Notes: generated from the sequence alone by a model not told the origin. Shown: positions 16,701-26,276, counted from the stretch's first letter. The stretch: 64,000 bases of DNA from Chitinophaga rhizosphaerae (GCF_003958645.1 NZ_RXLO01000007.1:186001-250000); one strand, 5' to 3'. Numbers and translations are program-made.

Positions 16701-19022
16701 ATGACCATACGTTCCATCATAGGAATCCTCCTCGTGGCCGCGCCCCTAGCAACGATGGCGCAAAACAACCCGGGGTCCAACCACGGCAACCGCTTCGAAC
16801 AGCTGGGGTACCTGCTGGCAGATCCCAACATGTACCGCTCCGCTTCCGGCGTGCCCGGGCCGAAATACTGGCAGCAGCGCGCGGATTACGACATCACCGC
16901 GGAACTGGACGAAGTACGGCGCCGCCTCACCGGATCCGAAACCGTGACCTATTACAACAATTCCCCCGACCCGCTTACCTACATCTGGCTGCAGCTCGAC
17001 GAAAACGAGCACGACCCGAAGTCGGACAACAACAGCTTCGACGGCAGCAATATGAAAGACCGGATGAGCAGCCGCGAGATCGGCCGGCTCCTGGGCATGG
17101 AACAGGGCCATGGGGTGAACATCACCAAAGTGACCGACGCCTCCGGCAAACCGCTCCCGTATACCATCAACCAGACCATGATGCGCATCGAGATGCCGCA
17201 AACGCTCAAACCGGGCGAAAAGATCGTGTTCAAGGTAGACTGGTGGTACAAGGTCCCCAACCGCATGACCCTCGGCGGCAGGGGCGGGTACGAACATTTC
17301 GCGGCCGATGGCAACGATCTGTACACCATCGCGCAGTGGTACCCCCGCCTCGCCGTGTATTCCGATTTCCAGGGCTGGCAGAACAAACAGTTTACCGGCC
17401 GCGGCGAATTCGCCCTCACCTTCGGCAATTTCAAAGTGAAAATGACCGTTCCCGCAGACCATGTGGTGGGCGGTACCGGCGAATGCCGCAACTATAAGGA
17501 AATGCTGTCTCCCGCACAGTTCCAACGCTGGCAGCAGGCGCAAAAATCCACCGAGCCCGTCGAGATCGTGACCCTCGCCGAAGCGCAGCATGCCATCAAA
17601 AACAAATCCGACCGCAAAAAAACCTGGATATTCGAAGCCACCAATGTCCGCGATTTCGCCTGGACTTCCTCCCGCCGCCTCGTGTGGGACGCCATGGGCG
17701 TGAATATCGAAGGGAAGCACGTGATGGCCATGAGCTACTATGGCCCCGAAGCCTATCCGCTCTACCGCCGCTATTCCACCAAAGTAGTGGGGCATACGCT
17801 GCGTTCCTATTCCCATCATACCATTCCGTATCCCTATCCCGTGGCTATTTCCGTGGAAGCAGCCAATGGGATGGAATACCCGATGATCTGCTTCAACTAC
17901 GGCCGCGCCGAAGCAGACGGCACCTATAGCGAATCCACGAAGAACGGCATGATCGGCGTGATCATCCACGAAGTGGGCCACAACTTCTTCCCCATGATCG
18001 TGAACTCCGACGAACGGCAATGGACCTGGATGGACGAAGGGCTCAACACTTTCTGCCAGTTCATGGCAGAGCAGGAATGGGACGCGAATTTCCCCTCGCG
18101 CAGGGGCCCCGCACACCACATCGTGGAATATATGAGCATGCCGAAAGACAAACTGGAGCCCGTGATGAGCAATTCCGAAAATATCATCATGTTCGGCCCC
18201 AACGCTTACGCCAAGCCGGCTACGGCGCTCAACATCCTCCGCGAAACCGTGATGGGCCGGGAGCTGTTCGATTATGCTTTCCGGGAATACGCGCGCCGCT
18301 GGGCTTTCAAACATCCTACCCCTACCGATTTCTTCCGTACGATGGAAGATGCGTCTGCCGTGGACCTCGACTGGTTCTGGCGCGGATGGTTCTTCGGTAT
18401 CGAACCCGTGGATATTGCCATCGACAATGTGAAGTGGTACCGGATGGACGCGAAAGACCCGGCCGAAACCAACAAAGCCGCCGAAGCAGCGGCACTTCGG
18501 GAAGACACGCACATCGCCAAAACACGGAATAAGGAAAAAGGGATGAAAACCGTGGTGGAACAGGATACCAGCCTGCAGGACTTCTACAGCAAATGGGACC
18601 GCTTCGCCGTAACGCCCGCCCAGCAAACCGCGTGGCAGCAAATGCAGGCATCCCTGACGCCGGAGGAAAAGCAGCTGTACGACAGCAAAAAGAATTTTTA
18701 TGAAGTAACCTTCCGCAACATCGGCGGCAACGTAATGCCCATCATCGTGGAATGGACGTTTGCAGACGGTACGAAGGAAACTGACCGCATTTCCGCCTAC
18801 ATCTGGCGCCATAACGAGCAGGAAGTGACCAAAGTTTTCGCCAAAGACAAACAGGTGGTTTCCATGAAACTCGATCCCTTGCGCGAAACGGCGGATATCG
18901 ACGAAAACAACAACAGCTGGCCCCGCCAGGCCGCACCCTCGCGGTTCGAGCTGTTCCGTTCGGAACGCGCGGCCAGGGGCACGTCTACCGGGGGCAATCC
19001 CATGCAGCAGGCGCGTCAGTAA
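16701..19022 (+). CDS. Secreted M1 family zinc aminopeptidase
   Basis: A 773-residue exported metallopeptidase with an N-terminal signal peptide (cleavage near TMAQ). The gluzincin site is complete: His423-Glu424-x-x-His427 in HEVGH, and Glu446 in WMDEGLNTF exactly 18 residues further. The N-terminal part (EVRRRLTGSETVTYYN) is the M1 beta-sandwich. A C-terminal beta-rich extension (about 640-750) is followed by a low-complexity tail. It would cleave N-terminal residues from periplasmic or extracellular peptides. It follows HupE by 6 bp and is closed by a strong terminator. Confidence 0.9.
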   Translation: MTIRSIIGILLVAAPLATMAQNNPGSNHGNRFEQLGYLLADPNMYRSASGVPGPKYWQQRADYDITAELDEVRRRLTGSETVTYYNNSPDPLTYIWLQLDENEHDPKSDNNSFDGSNMKDRMSSREIGRLLGMEQGHGVNITKVTDASGKPLPYTINQTMMRIEMPQTLKPGEKIVFKVDWWYKVPNRMTLGGRGGYEHFAADGNDLYTIAQWYPRLAVYSDFQGWQNKQFTGRGEFALTFGNFKVKMTVPADHVVGGTGECRNYKEMLSPAQFQRWQQAQKSTEPVEIVTLAEAQHAIKNKSDRKKTWIFEATNVRDFAWTSSRRLVWDAMGVNIEGKHVMAMSYYGPEAYPLYRRYSTKVVGHTLRSYSHHTIPYPYPVAISVEAANGMEYPMICFNYGRAEADGTYSESTKNGMIGVIIHEVGHNFFPMIVNSDERQWTWMDEGLNTFCQFMAEQEWDANFPSRRGPAHHIVEYMSMPKDKLEPVMSNSENIIMFGPNAYAKPATALNILRETVMGRELFDYAFREYARRWAFKHPTPTDFFRTMEDASAVDLDWFWRGWFFGIEPVDIAIDNVKWYRMDAKDPAETNKAAEAAALREDTHIAKTRNKEKGMKTVVEQDTSLQDFYSKWDRFAVTPAQQTAWQQMQASLTPEEKQLYDSKKNFYEVTFRNIGGNVMPIIVEWTFADGTKETDRISAYIWRHNEQEVTKVFAKDKQVVSMKLDPLRETADIDENNNSWPRQAAPSRFELFRSERAARGTSTGGNPMQQARQ

Positions 19023-19042
19023 CAGCGAAAGATACCAAAGAG

Positions 19043-19070
19043 AAAGGTGCGGGGAACCGCACCTTTTTTT
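19043..19070 (+). terminator. Rho-independent terminator after the M1 peptidase gene
   Basis: A perfect stem AAGGTGCGG / CCGCACCTT with a GGAA-type loop is followed by a run of seven T. It closes the HupE-M1 transcript and may also stop the opposing 19094-19651 transcript. Confidence 0.9.
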
Positions 19071-19093
19071 ATGAAATACAGTGAACGATGGGG

Positions 19094-19651
19094 TTACACT
19101 TTAACACGTTTCAGCGTCCTTAAATCGAATACCAGGATATCGTCTTTGTCGGTTTTGTCGTATTTGCCGTTGTTGTTGGAATCGTAATATCCCGTGATCA
19201 CGATCGCCCCGGTGCGGGGATGGATGATCCATTGCGCCGCGAAGAATTTGTCTTCCGTCAGCTGCGATTTCTGCTTCCCGTCGGTAGATACGGCGATGAT
19301 CTGGATGGGGTCGTTCCAGTCGATGCCTTTTTTGTTGTTGTCGAGATTGACGGTGCGGCCGGTCAGGAGTATGAGATTGATGCCCAGGCTGTCCATTTTC
19401 ACATGTTCCCAGCGGTGGATGGACGCGTCTGCCGGGAGGTCTACCCGGTTTTGCTCGCCGGTTCTGGTATTGATGAACAGCAGTGCGTCGCCGTGACTGG
19501 CCATCATTTTGCCGACGCTTTCCACACTGGCGACCACGTAATCAGAACCTGCAAGGGGCGTTAATTTGTTGAATGTGTTGTAGTTGTACTTGTCCTGACC
19601 ATAGGCGGACGCGCACAACAGCATGCATAGTAAGGGAAGGAACGATTTCAT
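19094..19651 (-). CDS. Small secreted protein with EF-hand-like calcium loop
   Basis: A 185-residue protein with a clear signal peptide (cleavage after SAYGQ or nearby). The mature part looks like a beta-propeller-type fragment with repeated LxxxTxDG-like turns. Near the C-terminus, DSNNNGKYDKTDKDD fits a 12-residue EF-hand-type loop (D1, N3, N5, G6, D9, D12), and a weaker copy, VNLDNNKKGIDWND, lies upstream. Calcium binding is therefore plausible. I do not recognise a named family. It is monocistronic, between two terminators. Confidence 0.7.
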   Translation of the reverse strand: MKSFLPLLCMLLCASAYGQDKYNYNTFNKLTPLAGSDYVVASVESVGKMMASHGDALLFINTRTGEQNRVDLPADASIHRWEHVKMDSLGINLILLTGRTVNLDNNKKGIDWNDPIQIIAVSTDGKQKSQLTEDKFFAAQWIIHPRTGAIVITGYYDSNNNGKYDKTDKDDILVFDLRTLKRVKV

Positions 19652-19748
19652 TTGACATTTGTTTTAAGGATGGAATGGATGGATTTTCAACAGATAGACG
19701 AGCGGTATCGGAGAAAGTTGCAAGGAAAGTTGGATTTGGGGGAAACGA

Positions 19749-19783
19749 AAAGGCCCGCCGCGGCGTGCGGAGGGCCTTTTTTT
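19749..19783 (-). terminator. Terminator after the SPFH/RHH operon
   Basis: Inverted repeat AAGGCCC ... GGGCCTT with an inner CCGC/GCGG stem. It is flanked by T-runs on both strands (seven T on the plus side, TTTTCGTTT on the minus side), so it can act on leftward transcription from 19802-20866. Confidence 0.8.
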
Positions 19784-19801
19784 ATGGGAAGGCGGCGCTG
19801 T

Positions 19802-19993
19802 TCAGGTGGCGCCGTCCTTTTTGTCTTTCGGTTTTTTCTTGTCGCGGCCCGCATCGCGGAGGGCGCGGGCGATGATCCATTCCAGCTGGCCGTTGACGCT
19901 CCGGAATTCGTCGGCGGCCCAACGCTCGAGTGCTTCGTAGGTGTTGCCGTCGACACGGAGGACGAATGATTTCTTCTGTTCTTTCCCAGGCAT
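19802..19993 (-). CDS. Arc/MetJ-type ribbon-helix-helix DNA-binding protein
   Basis: A 63-residue protein with a beta strand KSFVLRVDGNTYEALERWA and a second helix VNGQLEWIIARALRDA, the Arc-type ribbon-helix-helix layout, ending in a lysine-rich tail. Such proteins bind DNA as dimers through the strand, often at paired or tandem sites. It lies 3 bp after the SPFH gene in the same operon, and the operon promoter carries tandem TGATATCA sites, so autoregulation is the obvious hypothesis. No toxin gene is adjacent; the partner is the SPFH protein. Confidence 0.82.
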   Translation of the reverse strand: MPGKEQKKSFVLRVDGNTYEALERWAADEFRSVNGQLEWIIARALRDAGRDKKKPKDKKDGAT

Positions 19994-19996
19994 GAT

Positions 19997-20866
19997 TTAC
20001 GCGTAAAGTGATCCGGTGTTAAGGACGGGCGTGGCGGATTTTTCGCCACAGAGCACTACCATGAGATTAGATACCATGGCGGCTTTTCGCTCTTCGTCGA
20101 GCATAACGAGCTGTTTGCGGGAGAGCATTTCCAGTGCCATTTCCACCATGCCTACGGCGCCTTCCACGATTTTGGAGCGGGCGGCTACGATGGCGGTGGC
20201 TTGCTGGCGCTGGAGCATGGCGCCGGCGATTTCGGGGGCGTAGGCGAGGTGGCTGATGCGTGCTTCGCGGACAACGATGCCTGCGGCGAAGAGGCGCTCG
20301 TTCAGTTCCTTTTCCAGCAGGTCGTTCACTTTTTCGCCGCCGTCGCGGAGGGTGATTTCCGCGGTTTCGTCTTCCATCCGGTCATACGGGCAGCTCGTAG
20401 CGAGGTGGCGCACCGCGGCTTCGCTTTGTATCTGCACGTATTGCTGGTACCCTTCCACTTCGAACATCGCCTTATACGTATCGCTCACCTGCCAAACAAT
20501 CACGGCGGCGATCTCGATGGGGTTGCCCATCTTGTCGTTTACCTTCAGCGTTTGTCCGTTAAGGTTATTGGCGCGCAATGAAATGCGTTGCGAGCGGAAG
20601 AAAGGATTGATCCACAGCAGGCCGTTCTGCTTTACGCTGCCTACGTACTTTCCGAAGAACGTGAGGACCCTTGCGTGGTTGGGGTTTACGATCATAATGC
20701 CTTTCGACACGAAAATGAACGCGATGCCGAGCAGGGCGGCAAAAATGAGCAGGGATTTGTTTCCCGAATTGGCGCTGATCACGATGATGGTGATGGCACC
20801 GAGAAGCAATAATATGGCAACAACGAATGCGAGGTAGCCGGAGACCGGCCTGTTGATCTTTTCCAT
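19997..20866 (-). CDS. SPFH/band 7 domain membrane protein
   Basis: A 289-residue stomatin/prohibitin-like protein. Two hydrophobic segments at about 12-30 and 38-55 anchor it. The SPFH domain follows (about 60-230) with [17 protein letters not shown] at its start, [20 protein letters not shown] and [21 protein letters not shown]. The end contains a helical stretch ([25 protein letters not shown]) suited to oligomerisation. These proteins form scaffolds in membrane microdomains. It is the first gene of a two-gene operon with the ribbon-helix-helix gene, 3 bp downstream. Confidence 0.9.
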   Translation of the reverse strand: MEKINRPVSGYLAFVVAILLLLGAITIIVISANSGNKSLLIFAALLGIAFIFVSKGIMIVNPNHARVLTFFGKYVGSVKQNGLLWINPFFRSQRISLRANNLNGQTLKVNDKMGNPIEIAAVIVWQVSDTYKAMFEVEGYQQYVQIQSEAAVRHLATSCPYDRMEDETAEITLRDGGEKVNDLLEKELNERLFAAGIVVREARISHLAYAPEIAGAMLQRQQATAIVAARSKIVEGAVGMVEMALEMLSRKQLVMLDEERKAAMVSNLMVVLCGEKSATPVLNTGSLYA

Positions 20867-20886
20867 GGTACGAGGTTAATTTATAA

Positions 20887-20911
20887 TGATATCAATTTGA
20901 TATCAAATCTA
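20887..20911 (-). promoter_or_regulatory. SPFH operon promoter with tandem TGATATCA operator
   Basis: Minus-strand -7 element TAGATTTG (TAnnTTTG) occupies 20904-20911, about 37 nt upstream of the SPFH start. Overlapping it are two copies of the palindrome TGATATCA at 20887-20894 and 20898-20905, 11 bp apart, i.e. one helical turn. The second copy extends to a 14-bp perfect palindrome ATTTGATATCAAAT (20895-20908). The layout suits a ribbon-helix-helix repressor, one of which the operon encodes. Binding is inferred. Confidence 0.6.
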
Positions 20912-21113
20912 AGGAAAAGATTTTACATTTCCAGCATAGTGTGTAAAAAGAACATGAAGGGGGGACTGGAAAAATTACGGTGTTAAAAAAGTTTGAAATT
21001 GTGCAGGATTTACTATTTTGCCTTTGCCGTTAACCGGAATTGTCACGTTAGGAACACGCTAAGAAATCAGGGACTGGCCAAAATCGATCGCATTTTATCA
21101 ACCACAATCTTTT

Positions 21114-21698
21114 ATGTACCATAGCTTTACAGACGAGCAGTTGTTATCCCTGTTGCGCAATGGCGACGCAGGGGCGTTCAATGCCATCTACGAACGGTAC
21201 AGCAGGCCGTTGTACCTCTACATCCTCAGCAAGACGGATAGGGGGGAAACCAGCAAAGACGTGCTGCAGGACCTCTTTACTACGCTATGGGAAAAGCGCC
21301 AGGCCCTGGAAATTCACTGCTCGCTCCGGTCTTATCTCTACCAGAGCGTCCGCCACAAGATCATCGACCTGTACCGTAAAGACGCTACCTATCGCAAATA
21401 TCTCCAGCAACTGATCGAGCATTTCGACGCGCAACCCCATAACATCTCCGAAACGTACGACTACAAAGCCAAAGCCACAGAGATTTTCGAAGCTATCAAC
21501 CGGTTGCCGGAAAAGATGAAGGAAATTTTCATGTTGAGCCGGTTCGAAAACCTGAGCATCGAACAGATCGCGTCGCGGCTCGAATTATCGCAGCAAACCG
21601 TTAAGAATCAAATCTCCAAAGCCCTGAAAATACTGCGTACGCATTACACGCAGACCGATCTGCTGACCGTTGCGGTCGTTCTTACCTTGTTACATTAA
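21114..21698 (+). CDS. ECF RNA polymerase sigma-70 factor (SusC-associated)
   Basis: A 194-residue sigma factor with region 2 (AFNAIYERYSRPLYLYI; DVLQDLFTTLWEKR) and region 4 (LSIEQIASRLELSQQTVKNQISKALKIL), lacking regions 1 and 3 as in ECF factors. It is followed by a FecR anti-sigma factor gene and an STN-bearing SusC, the standard trans-envelope signalling set of Bacteroidota. It should transcribe the downstream susC/susD pair when the receptor binds its ligand. A weak promoter-like segment (TTTG, 17 nt, CTATTTTG) lies at about 20991-21020. Confidence 0.93.
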   Translation: MYHSFTDEQLLSLLRNGDAGAFNAIYERYSRPLYLYILSKTDRGETSKDVLQDLFTTLWEKRQALEIHCSLRSYLYQSVRHKIIDLYRKDATYRKYLQQLIEHFDAQPHNISETYDYKAKATEIFEAINRLPEKMKEIFMLSRFENLSIEQIASRLELSQQTVKNQISKALKILRTHYTQTDLLTVAVVLTLLH

Positions 21699-21772
21699 AA
21701 AATTCCCGGCCGGATGGTACTTTTTTTTTGGTGGTGCGACATCCCTGTATCACCAACTAAAAAACAATCGCC

Positions 21773-22804
21773 GTGGATATTGAACAGATCCGAAAAGTCC
21801 TGGAGCGGTACACGCAGGGGAAATGCACCGATGAGGAGGCGCGTATCATCGAGCAATGGTTTGCCAGTGTGAACCGGCACCGTTCGGCCATGATACAGGA
21901 GGAGTTTTTGCAGGAGCAGCTGGAGGAAGTGAGGATGCGCCTCCAGGACCATGTAGCCACGTCGGAAACGCCTGTGGTGCCGCTCCGCCCGCGGCGCTGG
22001 CGCACCTGGGCTATTTCGGGCGCCGCGGCGCTCATGACGGGCGCCATCGCCCTGTCCTTCCTCTATAAACCCGCACCCTCCGCCCGGCCAGAAAACCCGT
22101 TGCCGCTGGCGCAGCATCACGCCCCGGCCAAAACCAACCGCGTAGTGCGCAACGGTTATGTGGAAATCACCACGGCACGGGGTTCAACGGAGAAGATCGT
22201 GTTGGCAGACGGGTCTACCGTCAACCTCAACGCCGGCTCCCGGCTGCGCTATCCTGTCAGTTTCAGCGGTGCCCACCGCGACATATATCTCGAAGAAGGC
22301 GAAGCTTTCTTCAAGGTGGCCGAAGATCCCCGCTATCCGTTCATCGTGCACAGCCGTGGTCTGGCCACCACCGCGCTGGGCACATCCTTCAACATCCGCG
22401 CGTATTCCCGCGAGCAGCGCATCACCGTTGCGTTGCTGACGGGCAAGGTGAAAGTGGACAACGCAGAGCGCCGGGAAACGGTGATCCTGCTGCCGAGCGA
22501 GCAACTCAGCTTCGACTGCCAGTCGTTAGTGGTAGCCAAGTCCAACTTCCACCAGGAAGACGATATCGTGGGTTGGAAACACGGCATTCTCAACTTCAGG
22601 GACGCTTCCTACAACGAAGTGGCCACGGAACTGGAGAACAGGTATAATGTAACGATGGTGAACGAATCGGGGAATATGGACTGGAACTACTCCGGCTCTT
22701 TCAGGGACGAGAGCCTGCAGGAGATTATCGAAACAATTTGTCAAATCAAAAACATCAGCTACGAACTGAAGAACGACACAATTTTCCTTACCCGCAAAAA
22801 CTAG
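21773..22804 (+). CDS. FecR family anti-sigma factor / signal transducer
   Basis: A 343-residue inner-membrane protein. The cytoplasmic N-terminus (VLERYTQGKCTDEEARII) should hold the sigma factor. A transmembrane helix lies at about 77-96. The periplasmic FecR domain follows (GSTEKIVLADGSTVNLNAGS, about 140-235), and the C-terminal DUF4974-like domain (FRDASYNEVATELENRYNV, about 272-340) is STN-like and contacts the receptor. The start codon is GTG at 21773; no in-frame ATG fits nearby. It relays the receptor signal to the ECF sigma factor at 21114. Confidence 0.92.
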   Translation: MDIEQIRKVLERYTQGKCTDEEARIIEQWFASVNRHRSAMIQEEFLQEQLEEVRMRLQDHVATSETPVVPLRPRRWRTWAISGAAALMTGAIALSFLYKPAPSARPENPLPLAQHHAPAKTNRVVRNGYVEITTARGSTEKIVLADGSTVNLNAGSRLRYPVSFSGAHRDIYLEEGEAFFKVAEDPRYPFIVHSRGLATTALGTSFNIRAYSREQRITVALLTGKVKVDNAERRETVILLPSEQLSFDCQSLVVAKSNFHQEDDIVGWKHGILNFRDASYNEVATELENRYNVTMVNESGNMDWNYSGSFRDESLQEIIETICQIKNISYELKNDTIFLTRKN

Positions 22805-22808
22805 ATGT

Positions 22809-25800
22809 ATGAAAAAATGCCTACACCTTGTGTTGATGGCAGGGCTTGCGATGGCCATCGCACTGGCGGCTCCTTACACCGCCAGTGCTCGTGCCGAGTC
22901 GCAGGAACCCCGAAACATCAGTATCACCATCCAGGTCAAGAACAAGAACATGGAGGAGGTGTTTACTGAAATTGCCGCCAAGACAGGTCTCAGTTTCCAT
23001 TACGACAAATCCGATCTGAACCTCAGGAAGAAGATCAACCTGAACTGCGTGAAGCTGCCTTTGGAAGAGGTGCTCGCCCAGCTCACGGAACAAACCGGAC
23101 TGAAATTTACGAGAAAAAACAATAAGATCATCGTAAACCTTGAGCCACCCGCAGGCGGCAGCTCAACGGCCGTTACGGACAAAGCGGGCGATGCCGCCCG
23201 TGCGGACAAGGAGATCCGCGGAAAGGTAAAGGACGCCAACGGTAACCCGCTGCCCGGGGTCACCGTTGTGATCAAAGGCACCAACAAAGGCACGCAGACC
23301 GACGGCCAGGGAGATTTCTCCCTCTCCGCCACCCCCGGCGATGTGCTCGTTTTCCGCTTCCTCGGGTTCACCGCCCAGGAAGTATCCGTGGGCAGCGGCG
23401 ATACCTATGATGTTGTTTTACAGGAAAATACACGCTCACTCAACGAAATCGTAGTGACCGCCCTCGGCGTGCAGCGCAAGGCCAAAGAGCTCACCTACGC
23501 CACCCAACAGCTTAATAACGACGACCTTTCCCGCGTTAAAGACGCCAACGTCATCAACAGCCTCGCCGGCAAAGCCGCCGGTGTCACCATCAACCGCAGC
23601 GCCTCCGGCCTCGGCGGGTCCGCCCGCGTCATCATGCGCGGCAACAAATCCACCCGCGAAAACCAGCCGCTGTACGTGATCGACGGGGTGCCCATGGCCA
23701 ACTATTCCCCCTCGCAGCCGGCCAACGCTTTCGGACAGTCGAACGATATACAGTCCGGCCCCGGCCGCGACGGTGGCGACGGTATCTCCAACATCAACCC
23801 GGACGATATCGAATCCATCAACATCCTCAAAGGCGCCTCCGCCGCCGCGCAATACGGCAGCCAGGCCGCCAACGGTGTGATCGTCATCACCACCAAACGC
23901 GGCCGCGCCGGCAGGATGCGCATCGACTTCTCGTCTGATTACAACCTCGAGAAAGTGATGCTCACGCCCGACCTGCAGTTCCGCTACGGTCAAACCAAAA
24001 CCCCCGACGCCGGGCCGGCCAGCTGGGGAGAAAAAGGACAGTTCGACGATCATCTCGATAAATTCTTCCGCACCGGCGGCGCCTGGACGAACGGGATTTC
24101 CGTGAGCGGCGGCAACGAGATCGCGCAGTCCTATTTTTCCTATTCCAACCTGAACAGCAAAGGCGTTATCCCCACCAGCAAGTTCAACCGCCACACCCTC
24201 AACTTCCGCGAAACGCTGAAGCTCCTCAAAGACCGCCTCAGCCTCGACGCGAACGTGACCTTCATCAAACAGGACGCGCGCAACCGGCCTGGCAGCGGTT
24301 TGTACTACAACCCGCTCATTCCGGCGTATGTTTTCCCCCGTGGTCAGGATTGGAACTATTACAAAGACAATTACGAAGTGTTTTCCGTACAGCGGAACAT
24401 GCTGACGCAGAACTGGTGGAATATCAATACCGACGCAGGGAAAGTGGGCGAAGCGGAAGTTCAGAACCCTTACTGGACGCTGCATCGCAACGTGCGCGAC
24501 GAAGAGCGCACCCGCGCAATGGCCTCCCTTGCCATCAAGTATCAAATCGCAGACTGGCTGTCGGTACAGGCGCGCGGCAACTTCGACCGGTCGTACGACC
24601 AGTTCGAGCTGAAAGCGAATGCCTCCACCGATACGCGTATCGCCGCGGCCCGCGGCCGTTATACGTTCGAGCGCGAATTCAATACGCAGATGTACGGCGA
24701 CCTGATGCTGAATTTCAACAAAGACCTCACCAAAGACCTGAAACTTTCCGGCCTCGTGGGCGGCAGCATCACCGATTACAAACTGCGCGATCGCACCCTC
24801 AACGATGCGGGCATCGGTTCGGCCAACGGCCTGCTGTATCCCAACATCTTCCAGCTGGCGAACATCGACCCCGCGTCGATCACCGTGCAGCAGGGGCTGG
24901 AGCGCAAGCAGGTACAGGCCCTCTTCGCCAGCGCCAACCTGGGTTACAAGGATTACCTGTTCCTGGATTTGACGGGCCGTAACGACTGGTCGAGCACCTT
25001 CGCCTTCACGCCTACCATGAACAAGGGATATTTCTATTATTCCGCGGGGCTCACGGCCGTATTGAGCGAGATGTTCAAACTGGCCGAGCCCATCAGCTTC
25101 GCGAAGCTGCGCATTTCGTACGCCAAAGTGGGGAACGACCTGCCGGCCTACATCACGCGGCCTTCCACCTACAGCCTCCGTTTCCTCGGTGGTGCGAAAC
25201 AGCTGAGCTTTAACTCGCGGGTGCCTTATCCCGGCGAATACATCAAGCCGGAAGACAACCGTTCATTCGAAACCGGTGTTGAAGCGCGCTTTTTCAATGA
25301 CCGAATCGGCATCGACGTTACCTATTACAATAACAACAACTTCCAGCAGTATATCGAGATCCCCGCGCCCACGGGCTCCGGTTACGCCACCTATTACCTC
25401 AACCTCGGGAATATCCGCAACACCGGCGTGGAAGCCATGCTGACGCTCGTTCCCGTGAAAAAGGGCGGCTTTACGTGGACGTCGAACATCAATTTCTCCA
25501 CGAACCGAAACAGGGTGGTTTCGCTGTCAGACATCGACCGCGTGTCTTCCGCCACCATCTTCCGCCTCACCGAATCCGGCTCCAACATGTACGGTTCCGG
25601 CATCCGGGAAGGAGGGCAATGGGGCGATATTTTCGTGCCCCGCATCCTGAAGCGCGACGGGCAGGGAAGATTGCAACTGGATGCTGACGGCAAGCTCATG
25701 GATACCACGGGCACATTCTTCGTCGGCAATCCCAACCCGAAATTCAACCTGGGATGGAACAACAAGTTCGATTACAGGAATTTCACGCTGACTTTCCTCA

Positions 25801-26252
25801 TCGACGGGCGTTTCGGTGGAAAGGTGATGAGCCTGACGCAGGCCATCCTCGACAGCTACGGCGTGAGCGAGGAAAGCGCCAGACTGCGCGATCAGGGCGG
25901 CATCCGGCTGGATGCGGTGAACCACGAAGGCAAAGCCGTGCAGCCGTTGTACAATGCTTACCAGTATTATGTTGACGTGGCCGGCCGCGATGGTAACGGA
26001 GACGTATATATGTACGATGCCACGAGCATCCGGCTGCGCGAGATTTCGCTCAGTTATAAAATTCCCCTGAAATCGAAAGCCGTGCGCAACCTTACCGTTG
26101 GGCTGATCGGCCGCAACCTCGCCTTCCTGAAACGCGATGCGCCCTTCGATCCGGAAGTTTCCGCCGGCGGCGACAACCGCCTGCAGGGGGTAGACGTGTT
26201 CGGCATGCCCGCCACCCGCACGTTCGGCGCCAGTGTGAAAGTCGGGTTTTGA
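22809..26252 (+). CDS. SusC/RagA TonB-linked outer-membrane receptor with STN signalling domain
   Basis: A 1147-residue TonB-dependent transporter. After the signal peptide comes an STN domain (about 37-112: VFTEIAAKTGLSFHYD) that contacts the FecR protein. Next is a carboxypeptidase-regulatory-like beta domain (about 137-205: GKVKDANGNPLPGVTVVIKG), then the plug (about 215-345, starting LNEIVVTALGVQ), then the beta-barrel ending in aromatic-terminated VKVGF. It imports a glycan or other large substrate with its SusD partner and senses it. Ligand unknown. It follows fecR by 4 bp. Confidence 0.94.
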   Translation: MKKCLHLVLMAGLAMAIALAAPYTASARAESQEPRNISITIQVKNKNMEEVFTEIAAKTGLSFHYDKSDLNLRKKINLNCVKLPLEEVLAQLTEQTGLKFTRKNNKIIVNLEPPAGGSSTAVTDKAGDAARADKEIRGKVKDANGNPLPGVTVVIKGTNKGTQTDGQGDFSLSATPGDVLVFRFLGFTAQEVSVGSGDTYDVVLQENTRSLNEIVVTALGVQRKAKELTYATQQLNNDDLSRVKDANVINSLAGKAAGVTINRSASGLGGSARVIMRGNKSTRENQPLYVIDGVPMANYSPSQPANAFGQSNDIQSGPGRDGGDGISNINPDDIESINILKGASAAAQYGSQAANGVIVITTKRGRAGRMRIDFSSDYNLEKVMLTPDLQFRYGQTKTPDAGPASWGEKGQFDDHLDKFFRTGGAWTNGISVSGGNEIAQSYFSYSNLNSKGVIPTSKFNRHTLNFRETLKLLKDRLSLDANVTFIKQDARNRPGSGLYYNPLIPAYVFPRGQDWNYYKDNYEVFSVQRNMLTQNWWNINTDAGKVGEAEVQNPYWTLHRNVRDEERTRAMASLAIKYQIADWLSVQARGNFDRSYDQFELKANASTDTRIAAARGRYTFEREFNTQMYGDLMLNFNKDLTKDLKLSGLVGGSITDYKLRDRTLNDAGIGSANGLLYPNIFQLANIDPASITVQQGLERKQVQALFASANLGYKDYLFLDLTGRNDWSSTFAFTPTMNKGYFYYSAGLTAVLSEMFKLAEPISFAKLRISYAKVGNDLPAYITRPSTYSLRFLGGAKQLSFNSRVPYPGEYIKPEDNRSFETGVEARFFNDRIGIDVTYYNNNNFQQYIEIPAPTGSGYATYYLNLGNIRNTGVEAMLTLVPVKKGGFTWTSNINFSTNRNRVVSLSDIDRVSSATIFRLTESGSNMYGSGIREGGQWGDIFVPRILKRDGQGRLQLDADGKLMDTTGTFFVGNPNPKFNLGWNNKFDYRNFTLTFLIDGRFGGKVMSLTQAILDSYGVSEESARLRDQGGIRLDAVNHEGKAVQPLYNAYQYYVDVAGRDGNGDVYMYDATSIRLREISLSYKIPLKSKAVRNLTVGLIGRNLAFLKRDAPFDPEVSAGGDNRLQGVDVFGMPATRTFGASVKVGF

Positions 26253-26276
26253 TTCAACCAATAAAATCAACAGACG

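Noticed and set aside
16746..18812. A 688-codon minus-strand frame opposite the M1 peptidase
   Set aside because: No motif and a histidine/glycine-rich composition typical of a shadow frame; the M1 site on the plus strand is complete.
19802..20866. Toxin-antitoxin module suggested by the small ribbon-helix-helix gene
   Set aside because: The co-transcribed gene is an SPFH scaffold of 289 residues, not a toxin family; a simple repressor role fits better.
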